Shown one piece after another: positions 1 through 5,126 of a stretch of 6,775 nucleotides of DNA (positions within the stretch are counted from its first letter, which is position 1; each line of letters starts with the position of its first letter). A program made the translations under genes and the position numbers. The notes beneath the pieces were generated by a model. The model did not search any database and was not told the origin of the DNA. It saw nothing but the letters and a program-made list of their open reading frames with translations. The DNA comes from Candidatus Gastranaerophilales bacterium (GTDB lineage Bacteria; Cyanobacteriota; Vampirovibrionia; Gastranaerophilales; CAJFVJ01), in assembly GCA_028694275.1 (NCBI GenBank), contig JAQUTS010000094.1, positions 1 to 6,775 on the forward strand, given 5' to 3'.

Positions 1-2
1 CT

Positions 3-1097
3 GTGCAAAATTTCTTCGAGACAGACTTTGATTTCAAACTGGTTTCTGTGTCCAAGGCCCCCAATTCCATGACCAGAAACGACAGTTTTTTTGTAACGCA
101 AGTCAAGCTATATGATGATGTGACTTCTTCTTTGAAAATTTCTCAAAACGTTATCGATATGTTTTTGGAGATAGCACTCGGGAAAAGTGATCATGGCTTT
201 GAAATTGAATATTTGACAGAGCTTGAGGCCAAAGTCTTGACGGCGTTTAATCATAGTTTGTACAAAGAGTTTTCAAAATATTTTGTACCAAGTAAAAATA
301 TCAAAAATCTTATTGAAGACAAAGAACTAAAAAATGAGCATTTGTATTTGAGCTTTTTAGCCGAAAAAAACGGTGTTGCTGGCAAAATCATTGTGATTTT
401 GCCGCGACACTTGCTCCAAAGTGCTGAATCAATTGCAAATGCGGCAGAAAATTTGCCTGAGACGTTTTTTGCAAACAGCCTTATCGAAGTTGATATTTTT
501 GTCGGAAAGACGAAAATTCTTTTGGATGATGTGAAAAAAATTCAGAGTGAAGATATTGTTATTTTGGAAAAAAGCGATATCAGTTCTATGCAAATCAGGG
601 GGGATTTTGAGTTTAAATTCAATGTAAATCCCGACCCGATGCTTGTTTATAACTATCAAGACAATTCAGAATACGAAATTAGTGAGGATGATATGACGGA
701 AACTAAAAACAAAAACAGATGGGATCTTATTCAGGTCGAGATGAGTGCAGAATTTGAAAAAATTAAAATGCCTCTTGGTGAACTCAGGCAGATAAGCAAA
801 GGTCTTATTGTTGATTTGGCGGATGTCTACCAAAATAACATCACGCTTAAAGTCGAAAACAACGCTATCGCCAAGGGTGAGCTTGTTATCATCGATGATA
901 AGTACGGCGTTTTGATAAAAGAGATTTTCACAGAAGAAGCCAAAGAAGAAGCACAAATTGCAGCAAATGCTGAAACTCAGCCAAAAGCGCAGAATGATGA
1001 TTCTGATAGTGATGATTTCGATTTGGATGATTTTGATATTGATGAAGAAGATTTGAATGAAGACTTCGATGATGATTTTGATGATGAGGACATTTAA
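3..1097 (+). CDS. fliN: Flagellar motor switch (C-ring) protein, FliM/FliN family with two SpoA domains
   Basis: Probable C-ring (rotor/switch and export-docking) protein at the cytoplasmic base of the flagellum. Residues about 159-210 (LIEVDIFVGKTKILLDDV...) read as one SpoA (FliM/FliN C-terminal) domain. Residues about 241-309 read as a second, more typical FliN-like SpoA domain (VEMSAEFEKIKMPLGEL, then AKGELVIIDDKYGVLIKEI). The N-terminal 150 residues resemble only weakly the FliM middle domain (LTELEAKVLTAFNHSLYKEF at 71-90). A linker follows the second domain, and residues 331-364 are almost all Asp/Glu with spaced Phe/Leu/Ile. Two tandem SpoA domains in one chain is the layout of SctQ/SpaO rather than classical FliN, which is about 100-140 residues with one domain. 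It is followed 2 bases later by fliO, matching fliN-O-P-Q-R order. The GTG at position 3 may be the start, but the frame is open to the window edge and no ribosome site can be seen, so the gene may begin upstream. The symbol is tentative; FliM/FliY-like naming is also possible. Confidence 0.82.
   Translation: MQNFFETDFDFKLVSVSKAPNSMTRNDSFFVTQVKLYDDVTSSLKISQNVIDMFLEIALGKSDHGFEIEYLTELEAKVLTAFNHSLYKEFSKYFVPSKNIKNLIEDKELKNEHLYLSFLAEKNGVAGKIIVILPRHLLQSAESIANAAENLPETFFANSLIEVDIFVGKTKILLDDVKKIQSEDIVILEKSDISSMQIRGDFEFKFNVNPDPMLVYNYQDNSEYEISEDDMTETKNKNRWDLIQVEMSAEFEKIKMPLGELRQISKGLIVDLADVYQNNITLKVENNAIAKGELVIIDDKYGVLIKEIFTEEAKEEAQIAANAETQPKAQNDDSDSDDFDLDDFDIDEEDLNEDFDDDFDDEDI
993..1094 (+). repeat. 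GAT-rich tract encoding the acidic tail of the C-ring protein
   Basis: The last 34 codons of the C-ring gene are dominated by GAT/GAC/GAA, giving a low-complexity DNA tract. The peptide is Asp/Glu with a hydrophobic residue every 2-5 positions (DDF, DLDDF, DIDEEDL, DFDDDF). It is a compositional repeat within a gene, not an independent element. Such tracts can change length by slippage in steps of three bases without breaking the frame. Confidence 0.6.
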
Positions 1098-1099
1098 AA

Positions 1100-1501
1100 A
1101 TGTATAACTATATAATAGGTTTTAGCGTTTATACACTTGCTATGATAGGGATTATCTTTATCGGGTTTGTGCTTGTGAAAAAATGCTCCATGGCAAGAAA
1201 AGGGGCCAAAAGCCACAATAATTTCCTTGAAATAGAAACTTCTTTGTCTATAGAGCCAAGAAAAACAATCCATGTTATAAGAGCAGGCGGAGAAAAAATC
1301 CTTCTGGCCACAGATGCTGAAAGAACAGTGTTTTTGACCAAGCTTGGCGGTGTTGAAGGACAAAATGTTGTTTCTTTGGATGAGTGGAAATCTCAAAAAG
1401 AGGCTTCTTATGATGAATTTGAAGAGGTCGATATATTTGATGTCCCGCATCAGTCCCAACAGACGGTGTTTAAGGATTTAATGAAGAGGTTGCAAAAGTA
1501 A
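1100..1501 (+). CDS. fliO: Flagellar biosynthesis protein FliO
   Basis: FliO is a small bitopic membrane protein that helps FliP assemble into the FliPQR export gate. The 133-residue product has one N-terminal membrane segment (about residues 3-26, FSVYTLAMIGIIFIGFVLV) followed by KK. A short cytoplasmic domain follows, with the FliO pattern: LEIETSLSIEPRKTIHVIRAGGEKILL, then TVFLTKLGG (about residues 43-94). FliO is poorly conserved, so the assignment rests on this pattern, the length and the position directly before fliP. A GAGGA at 1086-1090, inside the end of the preceding gene, sits 9 bases before the ATG. The stop TAA lies one base before the fliP ATG, so the two are probably co-translated. 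No cleavable signal peptide is evident. Confidence 0.85.
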   Translation: MYNYIIGFSVYTLAMIGIIFIGFVLVKKCSMARKGAKSHNNFLEIETSLSIEPRKTIHVIRAGGEKILLATDAERTVFLTKLGGVEGQNVVSLDEWKSQKEASYDEFEEVDIFDVPHQSQQTVFKDLMKRLQK

Positions 1502-1502
1502 A

Positions 1503-2141
1503 ATGGAATCAGTAATAAAAGATCTAAATCCTATATTACAACTGCTTGTCGTTATGACGGTTTTTTCATTCTTGCCGTTTGTTTTTACTTGCATGACAAG
1601 TTTTTTGCGTTTTGTGATAGTTTTCTCTATCCTAAAAACCGCTCTTGGTACGCAACAAGTTCCTCCAAGTATGGTAATTATAGGTTTGTCTATGATTTTG
1701 ACAATATACACAATGGGGGCTACTTTTCAGAGCATGTATGATGCCGGGGTTAAGCCTTATGAAAGAGGAGATCTTATCGGGTGTTTGACAGAAGGCTCTA
1801 AACCTTTGAAAGAATTTATGCTCAGACAAACTCGCGAGGATGATTTGGCATTTTTTGTCGAAATGAGCAAATCCCCACCGCCAAAAACGCCTGATGATTT
1901 GACAATATGGCAAGTGACACCTGCTTATATTGTGAGTGAGCTCAAATCGTCTTTTGAAATCGGGTTCATTATATTTATACCGTTTATAGTACTTGATTTG
2001 GTTGTGGCAAACGTACTTTTGGCTTTGGGTATGTTTATGCTGTCACCGACTATTATTTCTTTGCCGTTTAAGCTTCTGATATTTATCGCTGTTGACGGGT
2101 GGAGTTTGATAGTCAACGGTCTTGTACAAAGTTTCAACTGA
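1503..2141 (+). CDS. fliP: Flagellar type III export gate protein FliP
   Basis: FliP is the main pore-forming subunit of the FliPQR export gate in the inner membrane. The 212-residue product shows the family landmarks in order: TSFLR (32-36), ALGTQQVPPS (47-56), EFMLRQTREDDLAFF (104-118), the FliP signature PAYIVSELKSSFEIGF (140-155), the conserved DLVVAN (165-170), and LPFKLLIFIAVDGW (187-200). Hydrophobic segments lie near residues 10-43, 57-76, 152-180 and 187-207. It lacks the extra N-terminal signal peptide seen in enterobacterial FliP and is closer in length to the Gram-positive form. In the stretch equivalent to the Met-rich gasket (usually GMMM before the Pro) it has GMFML at 176-180, so one Met is replaced by Phe. 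The start is fixed by fit to the family N-terminus; AAGAGG ends at 1489, 13 bases upstream, which is slightly long. Confidence 0.97.
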   Translation: MESVIKDLNPILQLLVVMTVFSFLPFVFTCMTSFLRFVIVFSILKTALGTQQVPPSMVIIGLSMILTIYTMGATFQSMYDAGVKPYERGDLIGCLTEGSKPLKEFMLRQTREDDLAFFVEMSKSPPPKTPDDLTIWQVTPAYIVSELKSSFEIGFIIFIPFIVLDLVVANVLLALGMFMLSPTIISLPFKLLIFIAVDGWSLIVNGLVQSFN

Positions 2142-2151
2142 GGACTGATTA

Positions 2152-2637
2152 ATGGAAGATATGCTTCTTGAACATATGGGAAAAGGATTTATATTGATGC
2201 TTTTGATATCAATGCCTTGTGTATTGATGGCGGCGGCAATCGGTCTGGTTGTAGGGATTTTGCAGGCGGTTACACAGGTTCAGGAGCAAACTATCGCTGC
2301 TGCGCCAAAGATTTTCGCCGTGTTTTTGGTTTTGATGATAGGCGGCGGGACTTTTACAAATATGCTCGTAAGTTTCTTTAGAGAATCTTCTCATGTGGCT
2401 TTTGAAGTCATTACAAAGCAGGACAATTTTGCACTTATGCCCGGTGAAAATTTGACACCTGATGATGAAATGGCATCCGCATCCAAAAATTCAAGTGTTA
2501 AAGATTTGATGAAACAAGCCCCCAAAGATGCCACAGGAGAAAAACGAGACGCTATGCAAAAAGTTATAAGCACTAGAGGTGTTTCATCTCCTCAACCCGA
2601 TCTTGCCGAAACAAAATACATTAACAGGAGAAGATAA
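2152..2637 (+). CDS. fliQ: Flagellar export gate protein FliQ with a long C-terminal extension
   Basis: FliQ is the small two-helix subunit that packs around FliP in the export gate. Residues 1-88 are a complete FliQ: a hydrophobic helix (about 12-37), the diagnostic GLVVGILQAVTQVQEQTIAAAPK (31-53), and a second hydrophobic helix (about 54-76, FAVFLVLMIGGGTFTNMLVSFF). FliQ proteins normally end close to residue 90, but here the frame continues with about 72 hydrophilic residues, Lys/Ser/Asp-rich and ending INRRR. No known domain is recognised in this extension. There is no stop or frame break at the junction, and the stop is 2 bases before the fliR start, so the extension is a real part of the gene as read. 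The ribosome site GAGGA (2140-2144) overlaps the fliP stop, 7 bases before the ATG. Confidence 0.93.
   Translation: MEDMLLEHMGKGFILMLLISMPCVLMAAAIGLVVGILQAVTQVQEQTIAAAPKIFAVFLVLMIGGGTFTNMLVSFFRESSHVAFEVITKQDNFALMPGENLTPDDEMASASKNSSVKDLMKQAPKDATGEKRDAMQKVISTRGVSSPQPDLAETKYINRRR
2626..2630 (+). promoter_or_regulatory. Ribosome binding site selecting the TTG start of fliR
   Basis: AGGAG lies 9 bases before the TTG at 2640-2642, inside the last codons of fliQ. There is no ATG before the conserved FliR N-terminal segment, so this site decides the rare TTG start. Confidence 0.75.
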
Positions 2638-2639
2638 AT

Positions 2640-3422
2640 TTGATAACAGATGTTCTTATTGATCTTTCAAAAAATTTCCCTGCATTTGATTCTGCTATTA
2701 ATGCGGGCTTGATTGTTTTTGCGAGAATCTTTAGTTTTGCATCTTTTGCTCCTGTTTTGAGTAGAAAAGAAATTCCGATAACGATAAAAGTAGCTTTTTC
2801 TTTTGTTATGACGATTATAATTGTACCTTTAATCGGAAATCTGGCTATGCCTGTTGGGTCGTCTTTGATTTTGAATTTGTTCCTAAATGCCATATTTGGC
2901 GCAATTATAGGGTTTATAGGAAGTGCTATTTTTTGCGCAATCAATGCAGGCGGCGATATGATAAATATGCAAATGGGTCTTTCATCGGCGATGATGTTTG
3001 ATAGCAGTACTAAGACACAAAGTTCTGTCTTTGGTACTTTTTTGGCTCTTTTTGGAGCCGTGATTTTTCTTCATATCGGTGGTGTGTGCTGGCTTACAAG
3101 GGCTCTTCTAAGGAGCTTTGAGGTGTTTCCCTTGTATGATACGGCTTTGCCTTTGGCAAAAATAATTAGTCGAGATTATTTGATTATTGTCACATCAAAT
3201 GTTCTGTTTGTGGGCTTACAGATAGCTTCACCTGTGCTTTTGGCTACTTTGGGGCAGGATATTATCCTTGGTGTAATTTCTAAAACCGCACCGCAGGTTA
3301 ACGTATTTCAGTTGAGCTTTCTTTTCAAACCTGTTATGGGCGTTGCAATTATGATAGTGGTTTTGCCTATGCTTGTGAATGTAGTCACTGATTACTTTTT
3401 GTCTTTTGCGCAGATATATTAA
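2640..3422 (+). CDS. fliR: Flagellar type III export gate protein FliR
   Basis: FliR completes the FliPQR export gate and contacts FlhB. The 260-residue product has the usual length and landmarks: the opening hydrophobic segment FARIFSFASFAPVLSRKEIP (27-46), GGDMINMQMGLSSAMMFD (104-121) followed by a Gln-Ser loop (127-129), FLHIGGVCWLTRALLRSFEVFPL (143-165), and the C-terminal IILGVISKTAPQVNVFQLSF (208-227) before a final hydrophobic segment. About six membrane-spanning stretches are visible. Translation starts at TTG 2640, supported by AGGAG at 2626-2630; a later start would remove the first conserved helix. It is not fused to FlhB, and no flhB lies directly downstream in this window. The weak start may keep FliR low, fitting one copy per gate against several of FliP and FliQ, though that link is inference. 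Confidence 0.96.
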   Translation: MITDVLIDLSKNFPAFDSAINAGLIVFARIFSFASFAPVLSRKEIPITIKVAFSFVMTIIIVPLIGNLAMPVGSSLILNLFLNAIFGAIIGFIGSAIFCAINAGGDMINMQMGLSSAMMFDSSTKTQSSVFGTFLALFGAVIFLHIGGVCWLTRALLRSFEVFPLYDTALPLAKIISRDYLIIVTSNVLFVGLQIASPVLLATLGQDIILGVISKTAPQVNVFQLSFLFKPVMGVAIMIVVLPMLVNVVTDYFLSFAQIY

Positions 3423-3434
3423 GAGGTTTGGTTT

Positions 3435-3617
3435 ATGTATGTAGTGGAGTTTTTGTTAAAAAAAATAATCGAACATCAATCCAGACCCCAAAAACAAGAG
3501 CCTGAACAAGTAGAATACATTAAATGCAATCATATATTTTTGCCTATTGATTCAAGCGGAAAAAGGCTTGCATGCTCAAAATGCGGACAATATGCAGAAC
3601 TTGAAGCAAAAGATTAG
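3435..3617 (+). CDS. Small zinc-ribbon-like protein of unknown function at the end of the flagellar operon
   Basis: A 60-residue protein I cannot assign to a named family. It has an amphipathic N-terminal stretch (VVEFLLKKIIEH), a charged Gln/Glu linker, then C31-x-H33 ... C47-x-x-C50 in the segment KCNHIFLPIDSSGKRLACSKCGQY. This spacing fits a single zinc-binding ribbon or knuckle. It is probably a real gene: AAGAGG (3421-3426) overlaps the fliR stop and sits 8 bases before the ATG, the gap to fliR is 12 bases, and the Cys/His pattern looks conserved. It is likely co-transcribed with the export-gate genes. Its stop TAG overlaps the stop of the converging minus-strand gene. A regulatory or assembly role in flagellar biogenesis is possible from position only. 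Confidence 0.7.
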   Translation: MYVVEFLLKKIIEHQSRPQKQEPEQVEYIKCNHIFLPIDSSGKRLACSKCGQYAELEAKD

Positions 3618-3949
3618 CTTCTTTCGTCGACATTTCTTGATGTGTTGAGCTCTCTTAGTTTGTATTTCGATAGCATTTGATTGCCTCTTGATACGTTTTT
3701 CATTTTTCTGTAAATTTCATCTTTTTGCTCTGAAAGTTTTTGAAAATTGACTTCATCAATTGCACAAATTTGATCAATGAGTACTTTTATTTCGCCAAAT
3801 TCTTTATCTTGAGGTTCAATTTGGTTTATGAAAATTTGTCTTTTATCAAGAATATGGTCAATTTTTTCAAAATTCCCAAGCGAAATAAGAAGCTCTATTT
3901 CCTTTGAGATGGCAAGGATGTTTTGATAGATTTCTTTTTTGGTGTTCAT
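3614..3949 (-). CDS. fliT: Probable FliT-type flagellar chaperone (small helical protein)
   Basis: A product of 111 residues from the ATG at 3949 (115 if the in-frame ATG at 3961 is used). It is predicted all-helical and highly charged, with a central LDKRQIFINQIE segment like the LxxRxxLIxxIE stretch common in FliT/FlgN-type export chaperones. In other bacteria FliT escorts the filament cap FliD and sits directly after fliS, as here. Sequence similarity alone is weak, so the name rests largely on size, helical character and position. The start at 3949 is one base after the fliS stop (TAA-G-ATG) with a weak GGA upstream, suggesting stop-start coupling. The 3961 start would overlap fliS by 11 bases and has no visible ribosome site. 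The 3' end overlaps the converging zinc-ribbon gene by 4 bases. Confidence 0.6.
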   Translation of the reverse strand: MNTKKEIYQNILAISKEIELLISLGNFEKIDHILDKRQIFINQIEPQDKEFGEIKVLIDQICAIDEVNFQKLSEQKDEIYRKMKNVSRGNQMLSKYKLRELNTSRNVDERS

Positions 3950-3950
3950 C

Positions 3951-4418
3951 TTAGATTCCATCGGTTATATCAATGCGTTCATAGTTATCAATGCTGCCTT
4001 CTTCTTGTGATTGAAGCTCTCTTTCTTTTGCAACTTTTATGGCGGCTTCTTCCCAAGCGGATTTGAGCGTTTTTAGAAGGTCTATAACGACATCAATTTT
4101 TTCTGAGTCTTTGTTTATATTTGCCTGAATGAGTGTATTGTTCATAAAATCATACAAGCTGTACAGATTTTGGGCAAATTCAGGATTCGGATCCCAATCT
4201 ATTGTGTTCATAAATTCTGATATTATTGCTTGAGCTTTCAGCAAAAATGTGTTTGTTTGCGCGTAATCTTTTTGTTCAATATAGACTTTTGCTTTGTTCA
4301 AAAAATTGATAGCACCGTTATATAGCATGATTAAAAGCTTTTCAGGTGTAGCTGTCTGTATTTGTGTCTGCTGGTACTGTTTTAAGTGGGCAGCACTGTT
4401 TGGATTGTAAGCACTCAT
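3951..4418 (-). CDS. fliS: Flagellar export chaperone FliS (flagellin chaperone)
   Basis: FliS binds the C-terminus of flagellin in the cytoplasm, preventing early polymerisation and delivering it to the export gate. The product opens with the family pattern: AYNPNSAAHLKQYQQTQIQTATPEKLLIMLYNGAINFLNKA (from about residue 3). It continues with helices carrying IISEFMNTIDWDPNPEFAQNLYSLYDFMNNTLIQAN, typical of FliS, then LKSAWEEAA. From the ATG at 4418 it is 155 residues, somewhat longer than usual (about 125-135) because of an acidic C-terminal tail (ERELQSQEEGSIDNYERIDITDGI). A GTG at 4430 would add four residues but has no ribosome site, whereas GAG lies before the ATG, so 4418 is preferred. 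Its stop is one base from the next gene's ATG, so the two probably form one unit. Confidence 0.95.
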   Translation of the reverse strand: MSAYNPNSAAHLKQYQQTQIQTATPEKLLIMLYNGAINFLNKAKVYIEQKDYAQTNTFLLKAQAIISEFMNTIDWDPNPEFAQNLYSLYDFMNNTLIQANINKDSEKIDVVIDLLKTLKSAWEEAAIKVAKERELQSQEEGSIDNYERIDITDGI

Positions 4419-4446
4419 ACCTATTCTCACACATGTGTTTTATAGC

Positions 4447-4479
4447 ATTATACACTTGATTGCGGGTTGGTATATCCAA
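4447..4479 (-). promoter_or_regulatory. Putative promoter of fliS-fliT
   Basis: On the minus strand a perfect TATAAT (4452-4447) lies about 29 bases before the fliS ATG at 4418, predicting a transcript start near 4440 and a leader of roughly 20 bases. There is no good TTGACA at 17 bases. The -35 position falls within a small inverted repeat TTGG-5-CCAA (4467-4479), which could be an activator or repressor site. No GG-N10-GC sigma-54 or TAAA-N15-GCCGATAA sigma-28 pattern is seen. A 10-base palindrome ACACATGTGT (4429-4438) overlaps the predicted start region. Confidence 0.5.
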
Positions 4480-4487
4480 TGAATGGT

Positions 4488-4949
4488 TTATATTTTTCTA
4501 TCAACGATGATGCCGAGTGGGTTTTTGACTTTCATTACAAAAGACTTCAACTCTTCAAGGGTCATTGTTTCTTTTATTGATCCTGTTTTTATGTGTATTA
4601 TTTCGACAATTTCTTTATAAGTATTGTATACGACTTTGTATTCGGTTTTGTTTTCTGTCAGCTCTACAACTTTTGAATAAATATCAACTGTGTCAGATTT
4701 TCTTTCTTCTGACATTTCCATAAAAAGACTGTTGAGAGTTTCTTCTTGGGATTTTTCTTCTTCTTGCTGCTGCTGATTTTGGTCTCTTTTGTTTTGCCCA
4801 TCAGGATTGAGTGTCATTTTTTCGGAGTTCTCGACCTTTTTCATGCGTGCCAAAGCCGCAGAACTTTCTTCTGCTCTTTGTTGAATTTCTGCAGGGAGTA
4901 TGTCCCTGATCATTCCCATGTTGTTGATCGATAGCCCGTCTACTGCCAT
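4488..4949 (-). CDS. FlaG-like flagellar protein
   Basis: A 153-residue protein. The N-terminal 100 residues are hydrophilic, with a Gln/Glu-rich stretch (NQQQQEEEKSQEE, about 58-70). The C-terminal 50 residues (KVVYNTYKEIVEIIHIKTGSIKETMTLEELKSFVMKVKNPLGIIVDRKI) resemble the FlaG pattern: a beta-strand, D/HxxTGxxI, an acidic helix with EE, then a closing GLxxD(K). FlaG proteins are associated with filament length and cap function and are commonly encoded beside fliD and fliS, which fits the neighbouring fliS. The match is to pattern only; the conserved IRQIP is replaced by IKETM, so this is a divergent member or an analogue. The ribosome site AGGA is 8 bases before the ATG. No strong terminator follows, so read-through into fliS is possible in addition to its own promoter. 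Confidence 0.5.
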   Translation of the reverse strand: MAVDGLSINNMGMIRDILPAEIQQRAEESSAALARMKKVENSEKMTLNPDGQNKRDQNQQQQEEEKSQEETLNSLFMEMSEERKSDTVDIYSKVVELTENKTEYKVVYNTYKEIVEIIHIKTGSIKETMTLEELKSFVMKVKNPLGIIVDRKI

Positions 4950-5087
4950 AACTACATCCTGTACAACAATTCGTCCTCTTTGACTTTTGTGTTGCGGGTT
5001 TTTTCTAAACTATACTTTTTAAACATGTACCACTTTTATTCCATGTGATATCAGATTTTTAAGCAAGACGGACACAAAACTTAACAA

Positions 5088-5108
5088 TTTGCATGAGGAT
5101 TTTGCATG
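5088..5108. repeat. Short direct repeat TTTGCATG upstream of the asparaginase promoter
   Basis: The octamer TTTGCATG occurs at 5088-5095 and again at 5101-5108, 13 bases apart start to start. It lies immediately upstream of the extended -10 box and spans the expected -35 zone. It could be a regulator binding site or a chance repeat in AT-rich DNA. Confidence 0.35.
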
Positions 5109-5111
5109 TAG

Positions 5112-5120
5112 TGATACAAT
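5112..5120 (+). promoter_or_regulatory. Extended -10 promoter of the asparaginase gene
   Basis: TGATACAAT fits the extended -10 form (TGn followed by TACAAT, 5115-5120). Transcription is expected about 7 bases downstream, at or beside the A of the ATG at 5127. A TTGCAT at 5089-5094 is 20 bases away, too far for an ordinary -35, which an extended -10 can tolerate. Confidence 0.5.
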
Positions 5121-5126
5121 CTATTT

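Larger units (their letters stand above)
4950..5126. promoter_or_regulatory. Divergent intergenic region between flaG-like gene and asparaginase
   Basis: A 177-base AT-rich gap separates two head-to-head genes and must hold promoters for both. For the minus-strand gene, TATAGT at 5014-5009 is the best -10-like box, but with no convincing -35; it would give a leader near 50 bases. The plus-strand promoter is described separately. No RNA gene or open reading frame is supported here. Confidence 0.45.

Noticed and set aside
429..956. Two minus-strand open frames (76 and 96 residues) inside the C-ring gene
   Set aside because: They lie antisense to a gene with clear domain matches, have Phe/Asn/Ile-rich shadow composition and no credible family pattern or ribosome site.
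1094..1711. Minus-strand frames opposite fliO and the start of fliP
   Set aside because: They are antisense shadows of convincing flagellar genes and show no recognisable protein features.
2640..2642. TTG as an unlikely start, with fliR beginning at a later ATG
   Set aside because: The first in-frame ATG lies deep within the protein (residue 57) and would delete the conserved first membrane segment; AGGAG is correctly spaced before the TTG.
1632..2944. Minus-strand frames opposite fliP, fliQ and fliR
   Set aside because: Composition reflects the complement of membrane-protein codons; the plus strand carries full family signatures throughout.
4467..4479. TTGG-5-CCAA hairpin as a terminator for the FlaG-like gene
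   Set aside because: Only four base pairs with no T-run after it on the minus strand, so it is more likely a protein site or chance.
4746..4934. Plus-strand 62-residue frame with a Phe/Leu-rich segment inside the FlaG-like gene
   Set aside because: The apparent membrane helix is the complement of the Gln/Glu/Lys-rich stretch of the minus-strand gene; there is no ribosome site.
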